A stretch of 64,000 nucleotides of DNA, taken from Cololabis saira. Lineage: Eukaryota > Chordata > Actinopteri > Beloniformes > Belonidae. A program made the translations under genes and the position numbers. Within the stretch, counting starts at the first letter, position 1; every line of letters begins with the position of its first letter. This document shows, one piece after another, positions 31,210 to 43,264 of the stretch. The stretch lies in NCBI RefSeq assembly GCF_033807715.1, contig NC_084596.1, forward strand, positions 28,346,879 to 28,410,878, written 5' to 3'. Below the pieces are notes generated by a model. That model ran no database searches. It was not told the origin of the DNA and worked only from the letters and a program-made list of their open reading frames with translations.

Positions 31210-34200
31210 TTTCAAGAGCAAGTGAAACATGTTTGGCTGTAAACCTGGATGAATGTCAAAACCCAAGGAAAAGCTTCAAGGACCACACAGCTGAGTTTCT
31301 GCATGTTAAGCTATTCACGTAAAAAGTATTTCCAAGAGTTTGCTCTCCTTGCTCCATTGTAATGCAAACACAAGGCCTATACAAGTGCAGAAAGAGTGAA
31401 TCTGAACAATGATGAGAGCATATGCAATAAGACTTAGGACAGCTGTCAGGGTGTGCACGCCCAGAATTAACAGTTAAGGAGTAGTTTCATGAAAACCGGG
31501 CTCCTTCTGCAACCAACATAGATATAGACAAATGATGTGTCTCTGCAGGCTGATACACAATTTATCACCCATAGTCAAAAAAGAAACTCAGACTTCATTT
31601 TCACCATAGAAATAGATCCAATAGGATGTGGGTTATTTTTCCTTTCCTCCAAGATGAAAATGTTGTTCAGAAATTCTCTATGCAGCACTGGATTAACTAC
31701 AAAACAATACAAAAGGTTTATGTAACTGCTTTAATCCACTAATTGTGGAAGGACGCATGTGCTTCAATTTAAGAAGCAGTCAACTCAGACCAAATGGACT
31801 GTGAATGTTCTGCATCATTCGGTCTATAAATTCCTGCTTGAAAGAGTAATGATTAATTTCCTTACCATTGCATCTGTTGGCCCTTTATGTGATTCATTCA
31901 CAGCTCATTTATTCTGTAAAATGTCAGAAACTAGAGAGATGCACTTGTCCCTGAATCCCAGAGGCCAATGTGGCATCTCTTCTTATTGTTTGACTTGTCA
32001 TGCCAGCAGTTCAAAGAGTGCACACATTAATCTCAAAGACAGGGAAAACCTCAAATCCAACCAGAGACAATAGACTTAAAAGTGATTGTACTTGTTTGAA
32101 GGTGGACTTGAAACCGGTTTGCAGGCAAAGAGGATGCAGATTCATTTCCATCTGATAAGCTCATCAACCTATTCCACTCATTTGGTGACCACAAAGCTCA
32201 CTTGTCCACTCAACTCTCCAAAATTTTATGTTAATATGCAGAAAATCTGAACCTCTGTTCCTACACAATAGGAGCAGGCAGAGCCAGACTGATGTGCGCA
32301 TAAACAAACATAAGCAACGCATGCACTACCGCCGGCCACACAGCTTCTCAATGCCTCAACAATGTCAATGCAAAGCATCTCTCTGTTGCCAAAGTTTTCC
32401 TTGTGTTTATGTTTAGCCCAAAAGCAGCGTAAAGGATGCAGGTTTCTTTTATTTTATTTTCAGCCCCCTGCCTCCGTTTGTTTCCTTCCTCCAGGACATC
32501 ATTCCTTTGGGTGTTTGTGCGGTGTCCCTTAGTTACCGGATAAGAGACCATGCAGCTCAGAGAGTTAAAAGCCTAGCCTGTCCCACTCATACGAACAAGA
32601 CCATCAATAATTCACCGTCATCGGGAAGCATTATCTAACAGCCTTATAAAAATTTGAACATTGTGGGTGACAACCTAGAACCATAAAGAAAGCGCTTCGT
32701 AAGAGGAGACCCCAGGTAGCAACAATGTTGGCAACGGATATGTTAAAGGGGAGGTAGAGGGGGACTCATCTGCACTAGCCGGTTACACATAAAGGATAAG
32801 ACGCCTCGTTGAATTAAAGGACAGCCAATGAGAAGACGCAGCTCCTCTGGTCTCCACCAGCTTTCTGCTTGACCGTGGGTGTAAGTTGGTGCGGCACAGA
32901 GGTGGAAGCGTTTGTTCGGCTGTATTAACGCCCAGGCTCATTCACATTGACAGTGAAATCCCTCTAAGCCCAGATCAATTACACCCGGCTCTGCTGTAAT
33001 TAAAATGTCCTAACAAAGGTCTTAGGAGCACAGGACAGAAACCAACCCATTCAAAATAAGCTCGGCCCGATCTATAGCAAAATCTGGGCATAAAAAGCTC
33101 AAGATTAGATGGCGGCATCCTTTGGTTATATAAGCACATGAAAAAGGTGTCCACACAAGTCTAATTTATATTGTAATAAGGTCGTGAATGTTTGGGGATG
33201 TGCAAAGAACACCACGTTGTATGAAAAAGAAGCTATACTACAATTTTCAATCACTGAAGAATGAAATCCATCTATGGAGTAAAAAATAAGTGTGGCCCGT
33301 GCTACTAAAACACCTAATTATTCGTTCTTTAAAGTACATCTGATGCCTGGCTATGATGTGTTGAGAAATACCGGAATGGTTATGAGTTTCCTAATTAAAA
33401 CCCAGCAGTGGAGTGATTAGCAATCACAACTCCACTCTTCAAATATCAAGATCTGATTTGCTTGGCTGATCATCAACAAGGTTCCTTCTCTCGCTGAAAC
33501 TCACAGAGGCAGCAGTCTTTTTCTCTCGACACTAAAGAGGCTTTTGAAGTGACGGAAATCAGCACAACTTCTCGAGAAAGAGCTCAGCCTACTTTGGAGT
33601 TCTATATTGTCTCTTTTTTCCTTTTTTTTTTGTATCACAGTACCATTTATGTTGCAACACTGCTTTGTTTAATGTTGGCAGTGATCACAAAACAGATTAC
33701 TCGCTGACACTGATGAACGTTTCTATGTTTTAGGTTTTACAGGAAGATTCATCATAAAACCTCAGTAGTATTACTTATGGCGAATACAAAAATTAAATTT
33801 GAAGGCTGCTCCCTTGTTGCCCCGACAAGAGACTATTCGAGACACCAAGCGCGTGCAAGATGGCTGACTTCGCTGACACATTGTGAAAGCACGCCTTTGC
33901 TACCCAAGGTAATAGATTCTTTTTGTATTGTGACTCCTCTCACTCCTTATCCTCCGTGACAACGCCTGCCAATCAAAGCCTGGGCACCGTTCAAGGGCTT
34001 TGACAATATCGCCTCACCTTGAAAACAGATTGGCTTCATCACAAGACACCGAGTGACACCAAGTAGGCATCAAATAGCCATTCGACATGGCAGACAAAGA
34101 ATCTGCAGATTACAGGTGATCCTGTGCCGTTTTCTCACTGATGCACAAACCGGCTCTTTGAAGCTGGCAATTGAAGTATAATTTCTATACATGAAGAGAC

Positions 34201-37109
34201 AACAAGAACAACTGCCAACGATACCGTGGGAGGTGACATTAAAGTGTTGCGTGAGAGCGGTAAATGCAGAAAGATTTCATGATCATTTGAAAGGAGCTCC
34301 AGAAAACTGAGGTGAGTGAAAAAGTCCCAATGTAGGATTTAATTTAGCCTTTTAAAGCCCTGAATAACTGGTTTCATAAGGGGCAAATGGGCTTATGCTG
34401 TTCATATGAAAGCACTTAAAAGAAGAAATCAAGCCATCCATCACATGTAGCGGCTATGCAGATTACTCATTTGGAACATAAAACATGGATGGACACCTCA
34501 ATTTTCTTTTCTTTCAATGCAATGAGAAATAACAGCATTGCGCCATATCATTTGAACAATTTACATATTTATACGATTCATGAATACCACAGAACAGGAA
34601 CTGCAGTGAAGCATGGCCTGAACTTCAATTTCTAGATTAATTGAACGGTGCTATTTAGTATTTTGAGGAAGAGACAAGCTCTGAAGACAGATGACCTGTC
34701 AGATACACCTAATACCGCCACAAAGCCTTCAGCCTTTAATCTACACACTTCCTGTGACCTGTAGTACGACAGAACCGAATAAAGAACACTATCTTTGTAT
34801 CCCCCTGAGACAGAGCAGTGTCCTCACATGCTAATATCGGCCGGCACTGGACAAGACGCTCCGAGGGCGGCCCAGACGACTCGCAGGTCAGTGCTAATCT
34901 TCTGATATATGGAGCCTAAACACCCGGGACACATCCATCATCCGCGGCCGACGGCTCCCCGACCGAGAGAGATCTGCACACTCCAAAGGGTTAACACACA
35001 TCCCAAAGAGACCTCTGATGATCCATCACTCAAGAACTAGCCTCTTTCGAGTGGAGCGTCCCACGACGACACCGAGGGGGTAGCTTTCTTAGCCGAGTGC
35101 ACACACAGAGCCAGTGTGACTGCGAGATCCTAAGCTCAGAGCCTCTGTTGATCATTAAACATCCATTTTGAAGCAGTGGGGGAAAGTTAACCGTCATTTT
35201 AAACACAGGAGGTGGTGATGTGGAGAAAAGATTTTTTTTCTTCCTCAGAAGTACTTTTTAGGGGGGGGAGGCCATATATCCATCAATTGGGGTTAACTAC
35301 CCCAATACACAAGCATTTGTTCCACTCATCTGTCTCTTTAGTTTTGAGGCAAGCCACAAAATGGCTACAACGAGCTTCGCAGTGAACGAGGAAGTCTCTC
35401 AAGCAATTTAAGTACTCCAAACGCCCTTTCCTCTTTTTTTTCCAACATGCTCCTGTTCCACATGTATCTTCTTTCTCCTCCCAACGTGCAAAATGAGAAA
35501 ACACCTTTAATTAAATAAATACAACATTTTTTTTTAAAGTGGGGGAGGTCGTCATAGCATCACCCTCAAACATCAGGTTTTGTGTCGTTCTCTCAGACGT
35601 AGCGACTACTTCCTCGACTCGACATGGGTTTAAAGAGAGAAGCAGGAAATGCACCTTAGAGGGAGCACTGATGCCAATTACTTCCCTGACAGCAGCCTCC
35701 AGAGTAGAATGCATGTACCTCTCATCCTCAGCAGCGTTTTAATAATTTGAACGGCCGGGCTCAGCTCAGCACCACAGCATGGTTTCCTCTCCACCTTCAC
35801 TTTTTTTTTTTCCTTCAACTCGACAAACTTACCACAGTTGCTCCTGCCTTATCCTCCTACACATAAAGAATGCAGGCCGCCTGTGTCGGGGCTTTGTCAG
35901 AACTGAGAAACATAAGAAATCACTAACAGGAGGGAACTGCACCATTCATGAGAAAACTCATCGTGCATTGCATCTTACCAGCATTTTTCCTCTGAGATCG
36001 ATCTTATCTAAACCCATCTACCATTACGCAGTCATCTCTGCCTTCAACTTTTCACAACAAATGAATTGGTGGAATTCAACCAGACAGCTGTCAACCTGCC
36101 TTTCTTGACTGAGGATAGGAAGTGAAGTCCCCCCCCCCTCCTGCATCCTGTTCTTTGGACTTCAAACTGGAAACTGACCTGCCGCACCGTGGTTTTGTGA
36201 TGTTACTTTGTCCGAACAAAGGAAAGACAGGAAGGAGAGGAAAGAGAGCTCCCATCTCCACCCGGCTGGGGAGCAGTTGGCTCGTGTTATTACTCAGGAG
36301 CGGGATGACCATGAAGGGACCACCGACCCTTATAGCCCTTCCAATGGCATTTACATTCCCTGTCTGTGTAACAACATTTCACTCAGCGAACTCTCCTTCA
36401 CTATTAACCTACAGTACCCCGATCCTCATTTTCATAGTGAGGGCATGCACAAAGGCAAGAAATTGTTTTTGCCTTTCTCTTTGTGCATTGTGCGAATGAG
36501 TCAGACAGTTTATTTTCATCCATTTAACCTGCACGAGAAAGTGAAAAGAGCATTAGGCTGCGTATCACCAGACAAAGAGGGACGGAGAATAAGGATCCAT
36601 CAAAATAAACAGTGTCTTGCTGCATTCTTTCTCTGACAAACAACAGCTGCACAGAATTGGGAATAAATATTATCTCTGCGACAGAAAAACAATCAGACAC
36701 CACGAGGCACGCGGCGTCTCCCACAAAGCATGAAAGCTTTGTCTTTACATCTTCACTCAATCAATGTCAAATTAAACCGTTGGGTGTGAAAGAAAGCACT
36801 TGAAAACAAATTCATTTCTGCTGCAGCCAAAAATCACTACAATGCATAAAAAACTGTTTTTCTGCAACTTCTTTGTTGTTTTCTCTAACAATGTGGGTTC
36901 CCTTTTCTTCTCGATGATAAAATATTTGTTGAAGTTTTCTACTCGTCCAGAAGAATAGTTCAGAAAATGTTTTAACAGAAAAAAATCTCTTCTGACATGA
37001 CCTGAGCTGCATCCACAATTTTCACTTAAAACATAGCTTTTGGTGTTTGATTATTGCCAACAAATTTCCCCCAATCTGCTTCCAACACAAACACTTGCTC
37101 CTCACAGAT
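31210..37109. other. Unassigned non-coding stretch of about 5.9 kb
   Basis: The longest repeat-poor stretch of the window. It includes GC-moderate segments (32880-33080, 34820-35100, 36120-36640) that could be conserved noncoding elements or exons, but I see no paired splice sites and no recognisable peptide. An ORF of 142 codons at 36208-36636 (plus) overlaps another of 125 codons in a different frame and is not supported. Confidence 0.4.
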
Positions 37110-37134
37110 ACACACACACACACACACACACACA
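37110..37134. repeat. (AC)12 microsatellite
   Basis: Uninterrupted AC run of about 25 bp. Confidence 0.95.
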
Positions 37135-37170
37135 ACCAACTGCCGTATCCAGAAATCCTGTCAGTAGCCT

Positions 37171-37223
37171 CCTCCACCACCACCAGCACCACCGCCAGCA
37201 GCAGCAGCCGCCGCCGCAGCCGC
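37171..37223. repeat. Imperfect CCA/GCA/GCC trinucleotide repeat
   Basis: Triplets CCA, then GCA, then GCC in series. On the minus strand it creates a Leu/Val-rich pseudo signal peptide (MRLRRRLLLLAVVLVVV), which I attribute to the repeat. Confidence 0.85.
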
Positions 37224-37500
37224 AATTCTTCATCAGAACAAAACTGCTCGGAGCAAGGGGGGGCTGGTAGCTCAACTTCTCCCTATTGAAATGCAGACAC
37301 TTTGATATGGAAATTGGCAGTTACAAAAACCTGCTAGAATTCACACTAGCAAGCACTGGAACCATTTGCGCAATGTGAGATGGGGTGGCACTTCCTCCCG
37401 AGACTGCAGCCCAGACAAATGGACCAAACCAGCATGTCCTGGGAGGGTGAGAGATGGACTTGAGGTACAAAAAAAAAAAAAGAAAAAAAAAAAGAGTATT

Positions 37501-37526
37501 GGGGAAGGGGTGGGGTGGGGGGTGAG
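37501..37526 (+). repeat. G-rich tract with G-quadruplex potential
   Basis: Four runs of four or more G (GGGG, GGGG, GGGG, GGGGGG) within 26 bp. A similar tract lies at about 37713-37733. Confidence 0.6.
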
Positions 37527-37733
37527 AGGAAGAGGCAACGGACCATTTGTCTCCACCAGTGCCACCACCACCACCACCACCGCCACTCCCTCAACAACTT
37601 GAATCCTTACGTCTCACTGTTCAAGTATTTGTTCCAATAAACATTTCTGGAGTCACTTTTCCCCATAAAAATATATAATCTGTGGTTAATAATAAAGCAT
37701 CCTGCTTGTGGCAGGGGTGGGGGGTGAGGGGGG

Positions 37734-39039
37734 CTTTTAGGTATTAGGAATCAGTGATGGAAATATCAGCTTTCAGCAAAAAGGCAGAACATGATTCCAA
37801 TGGAGGAGACTTTTTGTCTTCTAAAATGGCTGGCGCACAAAAAACAACTTCACCAGTCAAAGTATGATGGGACTTCTTAGGTGGTGAGATGGTCTCTCGC
37901 ACTCCGGTAGCCGCCGGTATAATGTTTCTGCTTTTCTTACAAACTGGACAGAGAAATTAGCCAGGTACTGACCAAAAAAAAAGCCTGCCAGGACCATAAA
38001 GTCATCCATAATTTCCAGCATTAAGCCGTTATATAAGCATATGCCAAGGAAGCATTTCAGTTTTCTAACTTGCCTGTTTGGCTTATATAATGCTGCACCA
38101 CTATCCTGGTTTGGGATAGACAGTATGTACTATAGGCAAATGTTATTAAGCTGGAGTACGGTCCGGTACAGCCGGGGTCCCCTGTGATTTCTTGGTGAGG
38201 TCTATGCGGCCCAATCTCTAAAAGCCTCACGTAAGAATGAAATATGGTTCCTTCAGCCAGTAAAAACTGTGTGTTGGTGTGAGTGTGAGTGTGTGTGTAT
38301 TTGTGTGTCCCATCATCACACATGGCTGGCTCAGGTCTGTGAATTATACATGTCCTGTGAAATGATCTTATTCTACAGCCGCAAAATGGAGAAGTACATG
38401 GAGACAGCAACAGACATCCTGAGCTCCTTGATGTTCTGGACTGGCAGGCTTTTTGATTTCCTTTCTATTTTTATTATTTTCCTCAGTCCTTTTATCCATT
38501 TCAATATTTTTCAAGGAGTATCTATTTTAAAAAAGATTTTAGGTCATATCAAATCAAAGGTCATATCCCCCTTCCCTATACTGCATCTTAGACAATAATC
38601 CAATTTACAAAATATTAAATCACAACAATTTTAGTTTGACTGTGGAATAAAAATGCATCCACTGGTATACTTTATTTTAATTTTATTTACATTAAAATCT
38701 ATGCACTATGCAAAATCTATACACTCATATGAGCACTAGTGATGCCAGAAGGCGAAAAACTTCCTATTAACTTGATGTGTGGATGCTTCGGTCCCCCACA
38801 CAATAACATCCTTCACCCTGAGCTCTATATTGATCTCATCCAAGCAGCTCAAACTGCTGGAGGAGCCCGTGAGCACCGTTTTCGGACATTTGCCTCATCC
38901 TACCATGGGAGTGTAAATAAACGGTATCGATTCGGCAGCATCTCCCCACGAAAAAGACTCCAGCATGCGCTTTTAAAAAGGGGCTACTTACTGTGCTGTG
39001 GCAAAAAAAAAAAAAAAAAATACGTAGATCCAGGCGTGA
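37734..39039. other. Unassigned non-coding stretch before the CpG-rich block
   Basis: Contains interrupted GT repeats at about 38268-38310. A minus-strand GTAAGT donor-like site lies at 38991-38986. An A18 tract lies at about 39003-39020. No coding exon recognised. Confidence 0.45.
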
Positions 39040-39120
39040 AGTGTGATCAGATTCTGATGAACGCCGGGCTTCTTTTCCTTAAAAGAAGCGCCCAAAAACT
39101 AGACAGAATCGAGCTGGAGC

Positions 39121-39660
39121 TGTGCTGCAGTCTCGCCGTCGCTCACGGTGGACGGATGAGGAGGTTTCCAGACGCAGGTAAGTGTTCATCTCTCAGCGGT
39201 GTGTGCGCCCGGGACCCGGACGAGCAGCTCCATACCGAAAAGGGGTCTGTTCAAAAGTAATGATCGCTGCTTCCCCCCTTTCTCCTCCTCCTCCTCCTCC
39301 TCTTCCCCCTCCTCGTGTGCGTGCACCCAGACTCCTTCCGACGGGGAGCGCTTCTACGGATAAAAATGGGATCACTTCAAGGAGACTTAGATGCGCCCCG
39401 ATGTGGCTGCTGCACGATGGGAACTCCGAAGCAACGTCAGCTCTTGCTGGACGCGTAAAGTCTTAATGTAAAGGACCGGGAATGGGACTTCTTCAGCCCT
39501 GCGTCTGCTGGTGGCGTCTCCTTTCCCCCACACGCAGCGCAGACAAGCCGCCGGAGCTGCAGTCGGACTGGAGGCAGACGAGCCGAGGAGGAGCGGCGCA
39601 GCGGAGCTCTGCTCTGCAGCAGCTGGCCGGGCGCGGCGGCGCGCAAAACCCGGCGCGGAT
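39121..39660. promoter_or_regulatory. CpG-rich block, possible promoter with a plus-strand donor
   Basis: By hand count about 48 CpG dinucleotides occur in 540 bp, far denser than the rest of the AT-rich window. This is before the CpG-rich MITE that begins at 39683. Within it, GACGCAG|GTAAGTG at 39171-39181 is a near-perfect plus-strand splice donor. On the minus strand CCACC|GTGAGC near 39145 is a weaker donor. Such blocks often mark vertebrate promoters. It could drive a plus-strand transcript, the minus-strand signal-peptide gene about 20 kb away, or both. Fish CpG islands are less reliable than mammalian ones. Confidence 0.45.
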
Positions 39661-39818
39661 CCCCGGCACGCCGCGGAGCCAGTTATGGTTCCGCGTTAAA
39701 TCGACGCAGAGCGTACGCCGTCGGGTACGGCGGAGCTCACGGCGTACGGTGCGCGTCGCCGCGGTACCCTACGTCCAGAGGTGGACAGAGTACTCGACCC
39801 CAGTACTTGAGTAGGAGT

Positions 39819-40348
39819 TAGCTGCCACCTTTCAGAAATAGAAATAAGGGACGCCCTGATTTCAGCAGCGCAGGAGCCAAAAAAAAGCCCCAAAACTTCT
39901 AAACTGAATAAAAATGTGTTTATTTTATATGAAAAAACAAAATTCTTTGATTTAAAGTTTAAAGTGCTTTAATAGCATTGAACTTGCATGACTGTACAGA
40001 CAGCCAACCATATAGCAACTGAAATAGCCTCCTATGCTACGTATGTCCATATCAGCCCAGATGTAATATAGCCTACAGGTGAAGAATATGGTGTAAAAGT
40101 TAATTTATTTCAATAATTCAACTAGAATATGGTGTAAAAGTTAATTTATTTCAATAATTCAACTAGAATATGGTGTAAAAGTTAATTCATTTCAATAATT
40201 CAACTAGAATATGGTGTAAAAGTTAATTTATTTCAATAATTCAACTAGAATATGGTGTAAAAATTAATGAAAATACGGGACAAATCGCGTCCATTTTTTT
40301 CTCAAATAAAGGACAATTCCGTATTTTACGGGACGGGTGGCAACCCTA
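39819..40348. mobile_element. Inner hAT-type MITE (TAG..GCCACC ends)
   Basis: It starts TAGCTGCCACCTTTCAG and ends GGGTGGCAACCCTA. The reverse complement of the end, TAGGGTTGCCACC, pairs with the start. The flanks GTAGGAGT at 39811-39818 and 40349-40356 are identical 8-bp duplications lying within the outer hAT. It carries AAGGGACG on the left and TACGGGACGG on the right. A 41-bp minisatellite sits inside (40083-40268). Confidence 0.92.
40083..40268. repeat. 41-bp minisatellite, 4.5 units
   Basis: Four near-identical 41-bp units starting AGAATATGGTGTAAAAGTTA, followed by a 22-bp partial unit. Unit 3 has one T-to-C change and the partial unit has G-to-A, so the array is young. Confidence 0.95.
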
Positions 40349-41206
40349 GTAGGAGTACAAATACTACTGGTCAAAATTTACTCTGTTTCAAGTAAAAGTA
40401 GCTCAGTCAAAATATTACTCGAGTAAGAGTAGAAAAGTACTTGCTTTTAAAGGTACTTAAGTATCCAAAAGTAAATTACTATATTTTTTCTAAATTAATT
40501 TAAGGATCTTTTAACTCTTGTTTCTGAGAATTAACTCTTTGAAACCAGCTGCACTGATGTGCTGCTTTTAGAACCACAATGTTATATAAAACCTGCAGAA
40601 ACACCAAAAACAAATCAAATGAATGGGATCATACGCAGGCGTAGCCATTGTTGCGGCTACAGTATGTCTTGACTTGTTGCGGCTCTGTCTTGACAAACGC
40701 AGGCTACTTTGGCGGTATCGTTTTGAGGAGGCTTGACATATTTCCGCTTTACGTACATCCCAGTGGAGAGCGTGCACTGTGATAGGTCTCCTCCTGTGAC
40801 AAAAACAGCTTGTGTCCAATAGGATTTTAGGGAAGAAGAAAAAAGAGCAGACCTGAAAGTAACGAGTACTTTTCAGCCTTCCTAGAAATTTACTCGAGTA
40901 AAAGTAAAAATATTTGTCTTGGAAATGTATTCAAGTAAGAGTAATAAGTACCAAAGAAATCTAATACTCAAGTAAAGTACAAATCCTCTGGATATGTACT
41001 TAAGTACAGTACTCAAGTAAATTTACTCCGTTACTGTCCACCACTGCCTACGTCGTAGGCTCTGCGTTGGTGTAACGCGGAACCATAAATCAGCCTTAAT
41101 TAGGGCCATTGTGTAGCTTCTTCATCTGACTTGTGTTCACATTTCACGCTCGTGTTAAAAGCGCAAACAAGTTGTACTCTGTTTTTTTTTTTGTTTTTGT
41201 CTCCAG

Positions 41207-42261
41207 GTGATGGACGCGAGCCACGCTACGGAATATTTTAATCAGCAATGATCCCCTGGTTTCATCAGGGCAGGGCGAAGGGAGTTAATTACCAAAAATC
41301 CATCTCACTCAAAAGCAGTTCATGTAAATAACACACTCATTTTAACCCCATTAAAATTCCAGGAGTGTGGGCAGAGAGGGTTTCACCTAGACGATTAGTA
41401 TTAATAACAATAATAATAATAATAAAAAGACACATATCAGCACAAAAATAATGAGACTGAAGCAAGGTTTAGCCTAATTGGCTGAGGCCAACTTTAGACT
41501 TTTTGAATGCAGCACTGAATACAAAATGCCACAAGGTGATAAGAAACTCACCTCTTGCCAGAAAAAAAACTGAGGCTTCAAGAAATTTTATGAGGGCAAC
41601 TAAGTAAACCAGAGAACATGTGCAGAACAAATGAATTATCTAGCTATGGTATCTACCACAAAATCTGTGTGGAGTTACTCCAGAAACCCTTTTGAATGGT
41701 AGGTCCAGCAAGCGGGTGCACTGTAAAATGATATTAAGATTCCTTCAACTTTCAAAGTGCCTTCTCGTGAAAAGTTTCACGTAACCCTTATGTCTTCAAA
41801 CATACATCCAGCAATCAAAACTCCAACAAACACGCACCAACAGTACTGGTACACTGACAGTGATGTTCAATCAGTACTTAAGAACAGATGTTGTGCAAAC
41901 ATTTAGTATCCACCCATATGTTCAAGGAAAGATGTTTGAATTTCCGGCATCTCATTTATGCTTTTCAGTACCAAAAAGCATCTGAAACAGGATTTAGACG
42001 CTTAAATGTTATGGTGTTCCACGGAAACTGCAGATGCACAAATATGATTCTGCAAAAACAACTAATTAGGACATCTTCATATTTGTGTTAGGTCACTTTC
42101 AGTCTCTTTCATATGTTAAACAATATAAGCTCACTTTTCAGCAGATGTCTTAAGTTCTCTAATAATTATTTATTTTTATATAATGCAGATATGTAAGGGT
42201 CCATGTAAGTCGTGTAATAGAAAAAAAAACTTAACTAGTGGAAGTTTCAGGCTACCAATAA
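41207..42261. other. Unassigned stretch after the predicted acceptor
   Basis: If the 41206 acceptor is used, an exon begins here with an ATG at 41210 and a stop after 12 codons. No donor was chosen. The remainder is AT-rich, with a short (AAT)n run at about 41405-41427, and nothing recognised. Confidence 0.4.
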
Positions 42262-42273
42262 CCCCCCCCCCCA

Positions 42274-42363
<90 letters not shown>

Positions 42364-42370
42364 CCCACAC
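42262..42370. repeat. C11 tract followed by (AC)41 microsatellite
   Basis: C11 at 42262-42272, then AC repeats (42277-42358) ending in interrupted CACCCACAC. Confidence 0.96.
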
Positions 42371-42770
42371 TTACTTTGCAGAAGTCCATTGATTTTTTTT
42401 CATTATTTTTATTTATTTATTTATTTATTTCCTCATCCCTGCACGGAATGAAAATCAGCTAACAATGCCTTCTGGAGTTAGATACATTAGAGAGGGTGGG
42501 GGTATTTGTTCAACTTTTTAATATTATAAAAGCCAAGAAAGTTTTTGGCATTAGGTGGCACAGTGGATACCAAGAAAGAGAATAGTCAGGGGGATTCTGA
42601 TATTTTTTTTCTTTTACTTTTAAATCTGAATTAAGAACAGCATTGAAAATTGGCTTGGAAAAGACTGGGCCAGATTTATTGGCTCTTGTGCAGCACCAGA
42701 GCCTCATGCAGATGATTTTGAATAAAAAGAGGCAAAGGAACCCACTTTCATGGGCTTTTCAACTGGCTTT

Positions 42771-43080
42771 TATCCATCTGTCCATGCGTTCTGTATATAC
42801 CCACTTCATTCTATGCAGGGTCACGGGGGTCTGGAGTCTATCCCAGCTGTCATCAGGCAAGAGACAAACAAGACAGCCAAGCTCGCAGCCTCTCACTCAC
42901 TCTTACGGTCAATTTAGAATCGCCAAACAACCTAACTTGCAGGTTTTTTGAATGTGGCAGGAAGCCAGAGTAACCAAAAAAATCCGCGTAGATATAGGGA
43001 GAACATGCAAACTCCATACAAAAGAGGCCCAGGAATGTGCTGGAATAAAAGCTTTTGAATTAAAACCAGTGGCCTCTTAG
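42771..43080 (+). mobile_element. LINE 3' fragment (fish L2/Maui type), degenerate
   Basis: The segment carries GCAGGGTCACGGGGGTCTGG, then CCCAGCTGTCAT, ACGGTCAATTTAGAATCGCC, GGGAGAACATGCAAACTCC and AGGCCCAGGAATG. This order is familiar from the 3' untranslated part of very common fish LINEs (ATGCAGGGTC...GGGAGAACATGCAAACTCCACACAGAAAGG). It is truncated and diverged, with no reverse transcriptase frame. The family name is from memory and not verified. Confidence 0.7.
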
Positions 43081-43264
43081 AAGATCTGAATGACCTCATT
43101 CAGCTGTCTAAAGTACAGGTCTTATGCCTATTTATTATCTTTGATAAAAAGCACACTTCACATATCTGTGATCGACATGATAAATCATACAGAATCTCTG
43201 ATATCCCTTTTAACTTAAATTTACAATAAGGATGCTGCATAACTAGTGTTATTTGTGAAATGTG

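Larger units (their letters stand above)
39776..41046. mobile_element. Non-autonomous hAT element (CAGAGGTGGACAG ends), itself interrupted
   Basis: It starts CAGAGGTGGACAG and ends CTGTCCACCACTG. The flanks CCTACGTC at 39768-39775 and 41047-41054 are identical 8-bp duplications. Both ends carry many ACTCAAGTAAAAGTA-type subterminal motifs, as does the element at 43265-44024. Subtracting the inner insertion (530 bp plus an 8-bp duplication) leaves about 733 bp. No transposase frame; an 83-codon minus ORF (40568-40819) is not recognisable. Confidence 0.93.
39683..41099. mobile_element. Palindromic MITE copy 2, split by a hAT insertion
   Basis: The left part (39683-39775) begins TTATGGTTCCGCGTTA; the right part (41055-41099) ends TAACGCGGAACCATAAATCA then GCCTTA. 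The parts are the same family as 8069-8243 and share the TACCCTACG and GTAGGCTCTGCGTTG-type core. The uninterrupted element would be about 138 bp. The first few bases of the left end (GGCTGAT) are missing or changed. The hAT element at 39776-41046 sits at CCTACGTC, duplicated on both sides. Confidence 0.85.
39178..41206 (+). other. Predicted plus-strand intron (GT-AG) hosting the transposon nest
   Basis: Donor CAG|GTAAGTG at 39178. The acceptor is a T-rich tract of about 25 bases ending TTTTTGTCTCCAG at 41206, followed by GTGATGGACGCGAGCC. Splicing would join GACGCAG to GTGATGG. An ATG at 39157 then stays open for only 18 codons, so the transcript may be noncoding or a 5' leader. The pair is predicted by eye only. 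Confidence 0.4.

Noticed and set aside
36122..36636. Overlapping 125- and 142-codon plus-strand ORFs
   Set aside because: Different frames of the same sequence, no motif and no splice pair.
37022..37225. Minus ORF resembling a signal peptide (MRLRRRLLLLAVVLVVV)
   Set aside because: Arises from the CCA/GCA/GCC triplet repeat; no acceptor or donor around it.
37257..37285. tRNA-like string GGTAGCTCAAC
   Set aside because: No acceptor stem, anticodon arm or T-loop can be formed around it.
38739..39260. 173-codon plus-strand ORF
   Set aside because: Crosses an A18 tract (poly-Lys), runs through a strong splice donor and has no recognisable domain.
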